This document shows, piece after piece, positions 43,860 through 53,263 of a stretch of DNA of 64,000 nucleotides (within the stretch, counting starts at the first letter, position 1; the number at the start of each line of letters is the position of its first letter). A program made the position numbers and the translations under genes. The stretch is from Corynebacterium epidermidicanis (GTDB lineage: Bacteria > Actinomycetota > Actinomycetes > Mycobacteriales > Mycobacteriaceae), in NCBI RefSeq assembly GCF_001021025.1, contig NZ_CP011541.1, positions 310,001-374,000 of the forward strand. The letters are read 5' to 3'. A model generated the notes under the pieces. It saw nothing but the letters and a program-made list of their open reading frames with translations. It had not been told where the DNA came from and did no database searches.

Positions 43860-44980
43860 CCAAAGAGGTTGGCCACTTTCCGACGATCCACCTTCCCCGG
43901 ACCGATGAGTGGCAAAGCCTCCACCTGCTTAATTTCGCGGGGCAGTTGCCAGCGCTGCAGGTCGTCCAGGCCAGAAATTACTTCGCCGGGGGAGACTGCC
44001 CCCGAATAAGCGGCCACGATCTTTTGCCCCAACCTGGGATCCGGGACACCGAGGACGCAGACCTCCCGCACGCCACGCACCGCCAACATGGCGTTTTCTA
44101 CCACTTCAGGCTGAATTTTCAGGCCTCCGGTGATGATCACATTGTCCAGGCGTCCCGACACCACCAACGTGCCGTCCACCACGGTTCCTAGATCCGAGGT
44201 GGCGAACCAGCCGGGCGTGGCGAACGCGGGGGAGTCTGGCACGTTGCGGTAGCCGTGGGCCACCATCGGGCCCCCCAGATGGATACGCCCCGAGCTGTCG
44301 GTACGGACCTGCGCCCCCGGTATTGGCTTCCCGTTGTAGACACAACCTCCGGAGGTCTCTGATGAGCCATAAGTTGTAACCACATTGATGTCCAATTCGC
44401 GAGCGGCGCGCAGCGTGTCGGGTCCCACCGCCGCGCCGCCGACCAAGATGGCATCAAAAAGCCGGAGTGCTTCGATGCCTTCTAGGGTGTCCATGGCTTT
44501 GACCAGCTGGTTAGGTACGAGAGAGGTGTAGACGCGGTCGTCGGTGGCTTTGAGCTCCCGGGCCGCTTGCGCGAAGGCGCTGATGTGGAAGCCGGTGCGC
44601 AGGTCCAGGCACAGTGGCTCGACGCCAGCGATCAAGCTGCGGATGAGCACCTGGATCCCGGCGATGTGGTGGCCGGGCAAGGCGAGCAACCACTGACCTG
44701 CCCCACCTAAGAACTTGTGCGTGGCATCCGCGCTGCTAACGAGGTTAGCGGGGGAGAGCATCGCCCCCTTGGGCTCGCCAGTGGAGCCCGAGGTGGCCAT
44801 GACCAGGGCGGTGTTTTCGATGTGTTCGCCGGCCCGTTGGCTGGCACGCAGGACGCGCGCCCGCGCATGATCCGTGGAGGGCAAGGGTAATAATGCGCAC
44901 TCGCCACTAATGGCGCGTTCGAGATCGTCCAGGATTAAAGCCGGGTTTTCGGCAGGCACGACGAGTGGCTGAAGGTTCAT
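43856..44980 (-). CDS. menE: o-succinylbenzoate-CoA ligase
   Basis: A 374-residue member of the AMP-forming ANL superfamily that activates o-succinylbenzoate with CoA. The P-loop-like VMATSGSTGEPKGAML (about residue 62), VVTTYGSSETSGG (about 202) and the C-terminal hinge GRLDNVIITGGLKIQPE are present, with the catalytic Lys in GPGKVDRRK near the end. TAAAAT lies 8 nt upstream of the ATG and there is no ribosome site, so the mRNA is probably leaderless. Confidence 0.92.
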   Translation of the reverse strand: MNLQPLVVPAENPALILDDLERAISGECALLPLPSTDHARARVLRASQRAGEHIENTALVMATSGSTGEPKGAMLSPANLVSSADATHKFLGGAGQWLLALPGHHIAGIQVLIRSLIAGVEPLCLDLRTGFHISAFAQAARELKATDDRVYTSLVPNQLVKAMDTLEGIEALRLFDAILVGGAAVGPDTLRAARELDINVVTTYGSSETSGGCVYNGKPIPGAQVRTDSSGRIHLGGPMVAHGYRNVPDSPAFATPGWFATSDLGTVVDGTLVVSGRLDNVIITGGLKIQPEVVENAMLAVRGVREVCVLGVPDPRLGQKIVAAYSGAVSPGEVISGLDDLQRWQLPREIKQVEALPLIGPGKVDRRKVANLFG

Positions 44981-45244
44981 GTCTAGTGATTTTAGGGGCT
45001 TGGGAGCGTATCAAAACGGTAACTCTTTCTTAAATAGCGAGTGTGCGCTGGTCAGTAAGTGAAAACCATGCCTGGGCGCGCAGGGTGTAGCGGAGCAAAA
45101 CCCCAGCATCGAGACCTTTTTGAGACCTTTGCCTGCGTGACCACAGGGTTTAGTCCGTCCTAGAGTAGAACGCACTGTGATGGCTGCCATGGGGTAGCCG
45201 GTGATGGCTGTCGTGGGACAGCCACAGATGAGAAGAGGATCGTC

Positions 45245-46585
45245 GTGATTAAGCGGGCAATAGGCATCGCTATGGCGTTTGTAGGCGTTGTCGTTGGTGC
45301 AGGATTCGCATCCGGGCAGGAAGCGATTCAGTTTTTCGTGGCCTTCGGCCCATGGGGGATAGTCGGAGCAGTCATCTCCAGTGTGTTGATTTCCATCACG
45401 GGCATGATCGTCCTGCGCTTCGGGTCCTACTGGATGGCCCAGGAACACACCGCCGTGCTCAACGAGGTAGCGGGTCGGCCGATCGCCCTGCTTCTCGACG
45501 TCGGGGTGATGATCACGCTGTTTTCTGTCGGCTTCGTGATGTTTGCCGGGGCGGGCGCGAACCTGCAGCAGCAATTCGGTCTGCCGTTGTGGGTCGGCTC
45601 GGCAATCATGATCGTGCTGACCATGGCCACCGGTTTCCTGGACATTGACAAAGTCTCCACGGTTATCGGCGCCTGCACCCCGTTCATCATTATGTTCATT
45701 GTTCTGGCCACGGTGTACGCCATCACCCAGGCCCCCAGCGACCTTTCAACACTTGATGCCGCTACCGCGCAGGTCCAAACCGGGCTCCCGAACTGGTGGG
45801 TGTCTTGCCTGAACTACGTGGGCTTCAACCTGATCGTGGGTGCATCTATGGCAATCGTGATCGGCGGCGTGCAGACCGATACCCGCGCAGCCGGCTGGGG
45901 CGGATTCCTAGGTGGCTTGATCTTTAGCGCGCTGGTGTTGTGCCTGGTGGTGAGCCTCTGGCTGACGCTGCCAATCGTCGGCCAAGAAAGCATGCCGACG
46001 CTCGCACTGGTCAACCACATCCATCCATGGTTGGGCATAGCGATGGCAATCGTCATCTACGCCATGATCTACAACACCGCGATCGGCATGTTCTACTCGA
46101 TGTCGCGCCGGGCCACCGCCAGCCGACCTCACCTTTTCCGACGTGTCTACCTCGGATTTTGCGTGATTGGGATCGTGCTGTCCACCGTCGGATTCAAGAG
46201 CCTGGTTTCGTTTTTGTATCCCATCTTGGGCTACGTCGGTCTAGTGCTCATCGCGGTGCTGTTCCTCGCGTATCTCCGCCACCGTCGGCAGATCGACGCA
46301 GAGATCAAGCGACGCGAGACGATTCGTGCACTCCTGATCCGCAAGCTCGACCCGCGGAAGATGTTCACCCGAAAGCACGCTTCTGCCCTGCAGAAGGCGG
46401 TGGAAGAATCGCCCGCGGAGTCGGAGATCTTGCAGGAAAACCTGACGGGCGAAGTCGTCGACGAACTTGTTGCCGATGAAACGGTCGATTTCACCGCGGC
46501 CGATGCCGCCCGGGTCGAAGCCGAAGGGCTTGGTGATTCCCCCAGCAAAGCTGCCTCCGACTTAGCAAAACACCCCGCCTCCTAG
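45245..46585 (+). CDS. YkvI-like membrane permease
   Basis: A 446-residue protein with about ten membrane helices in the first 350 residues, starting with AIGIAMAFVGVVVGAGFASGQEAIQFF, the signature of the YkvI family with a LeuT-like fold. The last ~95 residues are hydrophilic and acidic and probably cytoplasmic. Substrate unknown. The GTG at 45245 follows AGAAGAGGA. Its end overlaps the end of menB by 4 bp. The 264 bp between menE and this gene contain no other gene. Confidence 0.75.
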   Translation: MIKRAIGIAMAFVGVVVGAGFASGQEAIQFFVAFGPWGIVGAVISSVLISITGMIVLRFGSYWMAQEHTAVLNEVAGRPIALLLDVGVMITLFSVGFVMFAGAGANLQQQFGLPLWVGSAIMIVLTMATGFLDIDKVSTVIGACTPFIIMFIVLATVYAITQAPSDLSTLDAATAQVQTGLPNWWVSCLNYVGFNLIVGASMAIVIGGVQTDTRAAGWGGFLGGLIFSALVLCLVVSLWLTLPIVGQESMPTLALVNHIHPWLGIAMAIVIYAMIYNTAIGMFYSMSRRATASRPHLFRRVYLGFCVIGIVLSTVGFKSLVSFLYPILGYVGLVLIAVLFLAYLRHRRQIDAEIKRRETIRALLIRKLDPRKMFTRKHASALQKAVEESPAESEILQENLTGEVVDELVADETVDFTAADAARVEAEGLGDSPSKAASDLAKHPAS

Positions 46586-47505
46586 TAGTAATACGGGAAC
46601 TCGGACCAGTCCGGGTCGCGCTTTTCCAGGAAGCTGTTCTTTCCTTCCACGGCCTCATCGGTCATGTAGGCCAAGCGGGTGGCCTCACCTGCGAAGACTT
46701 GCTGGCCCATGAGGCCGTCGTCAGTCAGGTTGAAGGCGAACTTAAGCATGCGCTGCGCAGTTGGGGACTTTCCGTTGATCTCGCGGGCGACTTGGATCGC
46801 TTCGTCTTCCACGTCCGCATGGTCGGCAACGATGTTGACCGCGCCCATGCGCTGCATTGTCTCCGCATCGTAGGTGCGTCCGAGGAAGAAGATCTCTCGG
46901 GCAAATTTCTGGCCCACCATCTTTGCCAAGTAAGCGGAGCCGTAGCCGGCATCGAAGGATCCGACATCTGCATCTGTTTGCTTGAACTTGGCGTACTCGC
47001 GTGAGGCGATCGTGAGGTCGCACACCACATGCAGCGAGTGCCCACCACCCGCGGCCCAGCCGTTGACCACCGCGATCACGACCTTCGGCATGGTGCGGAT
47101 TAGGCGCTGCACCTCCAAAATGTGCAGACGCCCACCCTCGGCCTTTTCGCGAGCCTTATCGACGGTCTCTGCCGTCTCTCCTTCCGCATATCGATACCCC
47201 GAACGGCCACGAATGCGCTGGTCACCGCCAGAACAGAACGCCCAGCCACCGTCCTTTTCGCTCGGGCCGTTGCCGGTCAGCAACACGGTGCCGACATCAG
47301 GTGAGCGACGCGCATGATCGAGTGCCCGGTAAAGCTCATCGACGGTGTGTGGTCGGAAAGCATTGCGCACCTCGGGGCGGTCGAATGCGATGCGCACGAT
47401 GCCGTCGGCACGGCTGGTGCCGACATGCCGGTGATAAGTGATGTCCGTCAGGTCTTCGAAACCCTCGACGGTCTGCCATTGCGTGGGGTCAAATGGGTTA
47501 GTCAT
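46582..47505 (-). CDS. menB: 1,4-dihydroxy-2-naphthoyl-CoA synthase
   Basis: A 307-residue crotonase-fold enzyme that closes the second ring, turning o-succinylbenzoyl-CoA into 1,4-dihydroxy-2-naphthoyl-CoA. The family segments are FCSGGDQRIRG (about residue 105), VNGWAAGGGHSLHVVCDLTIAS (oxyanion region, about 155), DADVGSFDAGYGSAYLA and the C-terminal EKRDPDWSEFPYYY. ATG 47505 follows TAAGCT by 7 nt (leaderless); the upstream extension is not supported. Confidence 0.95.
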   Translation of the reverse strand: MTNPFDPTQWQTVEGFEDLTDITYHRHVGTSRADGIVRIAFDRPEVRNAFRPHTVDELYRALDHARRSPDVGTVLLTGNGPSEKDGGWAFCSGGDQRIRGRSGYRYAEGETAETVDKAREKAEGGRLHILEVQRLIRTMPKVVIAVVNGWAAGGGHSLHVVCDLTIASREYAKFKQTDADVGSFDAGYGSAYLAKMVGQKFAREIFFLGRTYDAETMQRMGAVNIVADHADVEDEAIQVAREINGKSPTAQRMLKFAFNLTDDGLMGQQVFAGEATRLAYMTDEAVEGKNSFLEKRDPDWSEFPYYY

Positions 47506-47591
47506 GGGTACCAGCTTAGTTTTATGGGGACGGTCGGCTGGCGTGATGGCACCGGGTAGGGCTGGCTTGGGTCGGCAGCGCCTCGATTTGT

Positions 47592-47716
47592 GCTGCACAG
47601 CTGCTACCGCGTCACTTCGGTGTAGTCGGACTACCCAGCGGTGCTGGAAAACGGCCGAAAATGCCCCTAGAGCGTAGTCGGACTACCACGAGGGGACGCG
47701 GTAGCGGGTTTGCAGC
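47592..47716. repeat. interspersed inverted-repeat element, copy 2
   Basis: About 125 bp in the gap between menB and the UvrA paralogue. Left arm GCTACCGCGTCACTTCGG then GTAGTC-G-GACTAC; right arm GTAGTC-G-GACTAC then CGAGGGGACGCGGTAGC. The outer ends GCTGCACA and TTTGCAGC extend the symmetry. The core from 47603 to 47705 is 103 bp, the same length as in copy 1. The rest of the gap (about 47506-47590 and 47717-47801) shows no gene. Confidence 0.85.
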
Positions 47717-47801
47717 CGTTTGTAAGGGAAGCAAAGCATTCCCCGCCACTGCCAGGGCGGAGCCAGCGGGAGGGCGTCGATAAGCGTGCGATAATGGTGA
47801 T

Positions 47802-50054
47802 ATGACCTTAAACCCAGCCGATGCTCACGACACTATCCGGGTGCGTGGCGCCCGCGTAAACAACTTGAAGAATGTGGACGTTGATGTCCCGAAGCGTCGC
47901 CTCAACGTGTTCACCGGAGTGTCCGGCTCGGGTAAATCGAGTCTGGTGTTCGGCACCATCGCCGCCGAGTCGCGCCGACTCATCGATGAGACGTACTCGA
48001 CCTTCATCCAGGGCTTCATGCCGTCGTTGCCACGCCCTGAAGTCGATGTGTTGGAAAACCTGAGCCCAGCAATCATTATCGATCAGGAGCGGATGGGGGC
48101 GAATTCCCGCTCAACGGTCGGCACCGCGACTGACGCGCACGCGATCCTGCGACTGTTGTTTTCGCGCCTAAGCGAGCCACATGTCGGCACCTCCAGCGCG
48201 TTTTCCTTCAACCTTCCCGACGGCTGGTGCCCCACCTGCGAAGGCTCCGGCCAGGCCGCGACCCTCGACGAGAGCAAAATTATCGACGAATCGAAGTCTC
48301 TTAATGCAGGAGCAATCACCGCGCCGGGCCATAACGTGGGGGAGTGGTATTGGAAGACCTATGGCGAAACGGGGCTGTTTGACCTGGATAAGCCGATCAA
48401 CAAGTTCAGCAAGCAGGATCGCGACATGTTGATGTACGCCGAGCCACAAAAGATCAAGGTTAACGGCAAAAACACCAGCTACGAGGGGTTGATCACCCGT
48501 GTGCGTCGGTTGTGGATTGATCGCGCGGAACCACCGAAGGCGAAACAGATCGTCAACTTTGTGGCAGATATCGCCACCACGAGCACCTGCCCAGACTGCC
48601 AGGGCTCTCGGCTGAAGGAAGCGGCTCGGATCGCCACGGTCAACGGCAAGACCATCGGCGAGCTGGCCACCTGGCAGGTCGACGAGCTGCTGACTTTCGT
48701 CCAAGGCCTCGATCCAAAGGTCGGCCCAGCCCGCGACAATCTTCTCGGCATCCTCCAATCCATGGTGGACATCGGCCTCGGCTACCTCTCTCTCGACCGC
48801 GCGGCCGGCACCTTGTCTGGTGGCGAAGCCCAGCGAGTGAAAATGATCCGCCACCTGGGCTCACCGCTCTCCGACGTCACGTACGTTTTCGACGAGCCGA
48901 CGACGGGACTGCACCCGCACGACATTCAGCGGATGGTCACCCTACTGCAAAATATTCGCGACAAGGGCAACACGGTGCTGGTCGTGGAGCACAAGCCGGA
49001 GGTCATCAAGGCTGCGGATAATATCATCGACATCGGCCCGGGATCGGGCAAGGACGGCGGCGAGCTGGTGTACTCGGGCCCGCTTGAAGGGCTCGCCGAG
49101 ACGGATTCGATCACTGCGAAGTACCTGAATACGAAGCTCACACTGCGGGAAGCCCGCACGCCCCCCGGCGTGCTCAAGGTCGAACATGTCAACCGCAATA
49201 ACGTGCGTGACGTGACCGTTGAATTCCCACTCGGGGTACTTACCGCAGTTACTGGAGTGGCGGGATCGGGCAAGTCCTCGCTGGTCAGCGCAGCCCTTTC
49301 CGAGAGGGATGATGTTCTGGTTGTTGACCAATCTGCAATTCGTGGCTCAAGGCGTTCCAACCCAGCGACCTACACCGGCATCCTCGACAAGATTCGCGCA
49401 AAGTTTGCCAAGGACAATGGGGTCAAGTCAGCACTGTTTTCCAGCAACTCGGAGGGCGCGTGCGAGACCTGTAAGGGGCTCGGCGTGGTGTACGTGGACC
49501 TGAGCTTCACCTCCGGTGTCTCCACGACCTGCGAAGAATGCCAGGGTAAGCGCTTTAAAGAAGATGTGCTGCAGTACAAGGTAAACGGCTTGGATATCTC
49601 GGAAGTCCTTGACTTGTCCGTCCGCCAAGCCTTGGAGGTGTTCAAGACCGGCGAAATAGCTAAGGTGCTGAAGCGACTCGTATCGGTCGGTCTACCGTAC
49701 CTGAAGCTGGGGCAGCCACTGTCTACATTGTCCGGTGGTGAACGCCAGCGGCTTAAGCTCGCAGCTCAGATGACGGAAAACGCGCCGATTATCGTGCTTG
49801 ATGAGCCAACCTCGGGCCTGCACCTCGCCGACACAAAGACCCTCATCGAGATGATGCACTCGCTTGTTGACCAGGGCCGCACGGTGATTGCCATCGAGCA
49901 CAACGTGGCTGTCATGGCTGCCGCGGACCACATCATCGACGTCGGCCCGGAAGCCGGCCACGGTGGCGGGCAGATCGTTTTCGCTGGTACACCTGAGGAT
50001 ATGACCAAGGCACAAACGACCACCGCCGAATACTTGCGGAAGGCGCTCGCTTGA
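47802..50054 (+). CDS. UvrA-like ABC ATPase (excinuclease paralogue)
   Basis: A 750-residue protein with two ABC ATPase modules: Walker A GVSGSGKSSL near 41 and GVAGSGKSSL near 485, signatures LSGGEAQRVK and LSGGERQRLK, and LDEP/FDEP Walker B motifs. Zinc-binding Cys pairs occur twice (CPTCEGSG and CPDCQGS; CETCKGLG and CEECQGK). True UvrA has about 950 residues, with a UvrB-binding and further insertion; these are missing. Short paralogues like this are known from antibiotic-producing actinomycetes as drug-tolerance proteins (DrrC type). Its role here is unknown. The last codon overlaps menC. Confidence 0.85.
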   Translation: MTLNPADAHDTIRVRGARVNNLKNVDVDVPKRRLNVFTGVSGSGKSSLVFGTIAAESRRLIDETYSTFIQGFMPSLPRPEVDVLENLSPAIIIDQERMGANSRSTVGTATDAHAILRLLFSRLSEPHVGTSSAFSFNLPDGWCPTCEGSGQAATLDESKIIDESKSLNAGAITAPGHNVGEWYWKTYGETGLFDLDKPINKFSKQDRDMLMYAEPQKIKVNGKNTSYEGLITRVRRLWIDRAEPPKAKQIVNFVADIATTSTCPDCQGSRLKEAARIATVNGKTIGELATWQVDELLTFVQGLDPKVGPARDNLLGILQSMVDIGLGYLSLDRAAGTLSGGEAQRVKMIRHLGSPLSDVTYVFDEPTTGLHPHDIQRMVTLLQNIRDKGNTVLVVEHKPEVIKAADNIIDIGPGSGKDGGELVYSGPLEGLAETDSITAKYLNTKLTLREARTPPGVLKVEHVNRNNVRDVTVEFPLGVLTAVTGVAGSGKSSLVSAALSERDDVLVVDQSAIRGSRRSNPATYTGILDKIRAKFAKDNGVKSALFSSNSEGACETCKGLGVVYVDLSFTSGVSTTCEECQGKRFKEDVLQYKVNGLDISEVLDLSVRQALEVFKTGEIAKVLKRLVSVGLPYLKLGQPLSTLSGGERQRLKLAAQMTENAPIIVLDEPTSGLHLADTKTLIEMMHSLVDQGRTVIAIEHNVAVMAAADHIIDVGPEAGHGGGQIVFAGTPEDMTKAQTTTAEYLRKALA

Positions 50055-51070
50055 ATTTCAACATTCACGACATTGACCTAGACGAATTGATCGACCGCTC
50101 CTACGTCGTCAGCTTGCCCATGCGGGTCTCGTTCCGGGGCATCACCACCAGGGAAGCCCTGCTCATCGACGGCCCTGCCGGCTGGGGAGAGTTCAGCCCG
50201 TTTCGCGAGTACGCACCTCAGGAGGCGAAACATTGGCTGGCCTGTGGTCTGGAGATGGCTTTCCAGGGGCCTCCGCCGGCGCTACGCGATCGAGTGGAAG
50301 TCAATGCCACCATCCCGGCGGTTGCGCCGGAAGAAGTCGCTGAGCTGTTAGAACGCTCTCCGGGCTGCATGACCGTCAAGGTTAAGGTCGCTGAAAAGGG
50401 TCACACGTTAGCCCAGGATCGGGCGCGGGTCGAGGCGGTTCGGTCAGCGCGACCGGGAGCCAAGATTCGGATTGACGCCAACATGGGCTACACGCTTGAC
50501 CAAGCCGAGGAAGCCGCCATGACTTTTGGCCCCCTCGACTACTTGGAACAGCCGTGCGCAACCCTCGACGAACTCGCTGAACTGCGTCGTCGGCTGCAAC
50601 GCAAGGGCATCTTCCAGCGGGTAGCGGCGGATGAGTCGATCCGAAAGGCCGACGATCCGTTCCTCGTGCTTGAAAAGAAGGCCGCCGACGTGGGCGTCGT
50701 TAAGGCTCCGCCCTTGGGTGGCCCCCGCCGCTTGCTGCAGATTGCGGAGCACTTGGCGGAGCATGGGTTGGCCCTGACGGTGTCGGGCGCGCTGGACACG
50801 GCAGTCGGTATGTATGCCGGGATTGCAGCGGTGGCCGCGCTGCCGGACCACGATGACGACGATTTCATCCACGTCCCGCCCGCCCCCGCAGGCCTGGGCA
50901 CGTCCTCGCTGTTCGTGCATGATGTGGCCGAAAGCCGCCCGCTTATCGACGGTCATCTCGCCGTAGCGCCAGTCGTACCAGAGAAAGCCCGATTGGCTGA
51001 ACTGGCCGCGTCGGCAGACGTGCGGGATTGGTGGATAGCTCGGCTGCGGGAATGCTATCGGGCGTTGTAA
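50051..51070 (+). CDS. menC: o-succinylbenzoate synthase
   Basis: A 339-residue enolase-superfamily dehydratase that makes o-succinylbenzoate. The acid/base Lys pair (TVKVKVAEKG, about residue 112), the metal-ligand Asp, Glu and Asp (IRIDANMGY, LEQPC, ADESIRKADD) and the second Lys (GVVKAPPLGG) are in order. The TTG at 50051 overlaps the UvrA-paralogue stop (TTGA), giving translational coupling. Confidence 0.9.
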   Translation: MNFNIHDIDLDELIDRSYVVSLPMRVSFRGITTREALLIDGPAGWGEFSPFREYAPQEAKHWLACGLEMAFQGPPPALRDRVEVNATIPAVAPEEVAELLERSPGCMTVKVKVAEKGHTLAQDRARVEAVRSARPGAKIRIDANMGYTLDQAEEAAMTFGPLDYLEQPCATLDELAELRRRLQRKGIFQRVAADESIRKADDPFLVLEKKAADVGVVKAPPLGGPRRLLQIAEHLAEHGLALTVSGALDTAVGMYAGIAAVAALPDHDDDDFIHVPPAPAGLGTSSLFVHDVAESRPLIDGHLAVAPVVPEKARLAELAASADVRDWWIARLRECYRAL

Positions 51071-51126
51071 CCCGCGCATCAGCCGAGGGAACTTCCCCCG
51101 CCCTAGACGCAGTAGACTTAAAACCC

Positions 51127-52743
51127 ATGACCGCTGTGGACGTTGCTAACCGAATTGTCGCTGAACTCATCGCTTCGGGAATGACGGATGTTGTTGCCTG
51201 CCCAGGCTCGCGCAACGCACCGTTGTTGTTGGCGCTCGCGAAGTCCCCGCTCAAGCTGCATATGCGTATCGACGAACGCTCGGCCGCATTCCTCGCGCTC
51301 GGACTTGGCCGAGTCCAGAAGCGGCCGGTGGCGGTGGTGATGACTTCCGGGACGGCTGTCGCCAATACCTTGCCAGCTGTGATCGAAGCACAGCTTTCGG
51401 GCACTCCATTGCTGATTCTTTCTGCGGACCGTCCGGGCTACTTCGTGGGTACCGGCGCCTCCCAAACCATCCAGCAAAACGGGCTTTTTGAGCCCTATGC
51501 CGAGACGTTCAACATCGAGGTAGACACTCGTCCGGATACGGCGGCCGCCACCCTCCGGCGTGCGTTAGCCCGCCCGGTGAGCCACGTGAATGTTGGTTTC
51601 CGAAACCCCTTGGTGGGGCAGTCTGAGCTGATCGAGGCCAGTAAACACAGCATTAAGCTGGGGGAACGTGACTGGGGTACTAAAGATCTGGACCTGACCA
51701 AGAACACGTTGGTCGTCGCTGGCGACGGTAGTTGGGCGGTCGAAGGTCTCGAGGACGTACCGACCATCGCCGAGCCAACCGCCCCGGCGCCCTATCACGC
51801 AGTTCACCCGCTAGCTGCCGGGGTCTTCGCACAGGAGCAGGTCTCCAGCGAGGGGTATGTGGTGCACACGAAGCCCGAACAGATCGTGGTCGTTGGCCAT
51901 CCGACGCTGCATCGTGGGGTCTTGAAACTACTACAGGATCCAGGCATTGAGTTAACGGTGCTGACCAAGAACGACCAGTTCACCGACCCGACCGGCAACG
52001 CGAAACACGTGGCCAGCCGAGTGCGGGTAAGTGGAGAGCCGTCCCAGCGGTGGCTTCAGATTTGTGATGCGGCGAGCCGACTGGCAGCCGAGACGGTGCG
52101 AGAACAGTTGGAGAAGTCTGAGGATTTCACGGGCCTGCATGTCGCGGCAGCCATCGCGGATACCCTGGGTGTTGGTGATACGCTCGTGGTCGGTGCCTCC
52201 AACCCGATTCGCGATGTTGCCTTCGTGGGTCTGCCGTTTGATGGCGTGAGCACCTATTCACCGCGCGGAGCTGCAGGAATCGACGGTACTGTGGCACAGG
52301 CCGTGGGCGTCGCCCTGGCTACTCAGGCGATGCACCCGGAGGAGATTCGCGCGCCTCGCACTGTCGCGTTGCTCGGCGACGTGACTTTCCTACACGACGT
52401 TGGCGGCTTACTGATCGGCCCCGACGAGCCACGCCCAGAAAACCTGACCATCGTTGTTGCCAACGACAACGGTTGTGGCATTTTCGAAACCTTGGAGCAA
52501 GGCGCGGAAGAATATCGCGACCGCTTCGAGCGCGTATTCGGCACCCCGCACGATGCCCAGATCTCAGACATCTGCGCAGGATACGGGGTAGAACACCAAG
52601 AGGTTACTTCGTTGCCAGAGCTTATCGATGCCCTCATGGACAGCATCGAGGAACCCCCAGCATTCCGCGTGATTGAGGCGCGTACCACGCGCGCTTCCCG
52701 CCGCGATTTGCATGCAAACATCACGAAGGCTGTGAAATTTTAG
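51127..52743 (+). CDS. menD: SEPHCHC synthase (2-succinyl-5-enolpyruvyl-6-hydroxy-3-cyclohexene-1-carboxylate synthase)
   Basis: A 538-residue thiamine-diphosphate enzyme that joins 2-oxoglutarate and isochorismate in the first committed step of menaquinone synthesis. It has the N-terminal PYR domain with CPGSRNAPLLLAL and the Glu of RIDERSAAFLALG (about residue 54), a middle domain, and the C-terminal PP domain with GDVTFLHDVGGL and NDNGCGIF. ATG 51127 lies 8 nt after TAGACT without a ribosome site (leaderless); the longer frame from 51028 overlaps menC. Confidence 0.95.
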   Translation: MTAVDVANRIVAELIASGMTDVVACPGSRNAPLLLALAKSPLKLHMRIDERSAAFLALGLGRVQKRPVAVVMTSGTAVANTLPAVIEAQLSGTPLLILSADRPGYFVGTGASQTIQQNGLFEPYAETFNIEVDTRPDTAAATLRRALARPVSHVNVGFRNPLVGQSELIEASKHSIKLGERDWGTKDLDLTKNTLVVAGDGSWAVEGLEDVPTIAEPTAPAPYHAVHPLAAGVFAQEQVSSEGYVVHTKPEQIVVVGHPTLHRGVLKLLQDPGIELTVLTKNDQFTDPTGNAKHVASRVRVSGEPSQRWLQICDAASRLAAETVREQLEKSEDFTGLHVAAAIADTLGVGDTLVVGASNPIRDVAFVGLPFDGVSTYSPRGAAGIDGTVAQAVGVALATQAMHPEEIRAPRTVALLGDVTFLHDVGGLLIGPDEPRPENLTIVVANDNGCGIFETLEQGAEEYRDRFERVFGTPHDAQISDICAGYGVEHQEVTSLPELIDALMDSIEEPPAFRVIEARTTRASRRDLHANITKAVKF

Positions 52744-53180
52744 TGCAGGTCCGTCGGCGTCTTACCCAGCTGGTTATCGCGTTGTATGCCTGTGCGATCC
52801 TTGGCTGCGTGGCGATGGTCGCAGGCCCATTTCTCAACGACCGTGAAATCAACGCGAGCCATGGACGGGCGCTGGCCCGAGTAACCTCGGTATCCAGCAT
52901 CCGGACCACGGTGGATTATCAAGACGAAGCAGGTATTTTCCACTCACCGCGCGCGGGTGTGTTGTACCCGAGCGGGCTAGGTGAGGGGCAGCGAGTCTGG
53001 GTTGAGTACGCTAAAGGCAATCCGGAGTTGGTCAAAGTTGAAGGTAGGACGTGGACGCTTTCGCTGCTGCCGGCCGGGTCAACTGCCGCGGTAGCTACGG
53101 TGGTTTTCATAGCCTTGCTCGTCGCTTTGCGTCGAGGTGGGCGTCGAAAAGCGCAACCGGCGATAGGTGGAATGAATTAG
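52743..53180 (+). CDS. DUF3592-like membrane protein
   Basis: A 145-residue protein with membrane helices at both ends (about 8-30 and 100-125) and an extracytoplasmic-like beta-rich middle (ARVTSVSSIRTTVDYQDEAG, RVWVEYAKGNPELVKVEG), the layout of DUF3592. Function unknown. The GTG start overlaps the menD stop by one base (TAGTG). The same small gene lies between menD and mgtA in mycobacteria, supporting a real gene. Confidence 0.75.
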   Translation: MQVRRRLTQLVIALYACAILGCVAMVAGPFLNDREINASHGRALARVTSVSSIRTTVDYQDEAGIFHSPRAGVLYPSGLGEGQRVWVEYAKGNPELVKVEGRTWTLSLLPAGSTAAVATVVFIALLVALRRGGRRKAQPAIGGMN

Positions 53181-53263
53181 TTCGCAATCTTTTTGCCGTA
53201 ATGTTGCTTCTAGGTAACCTGGTGACAAGCTTTACGTGACTTTGAAGGGAGACAATCGTCCGC

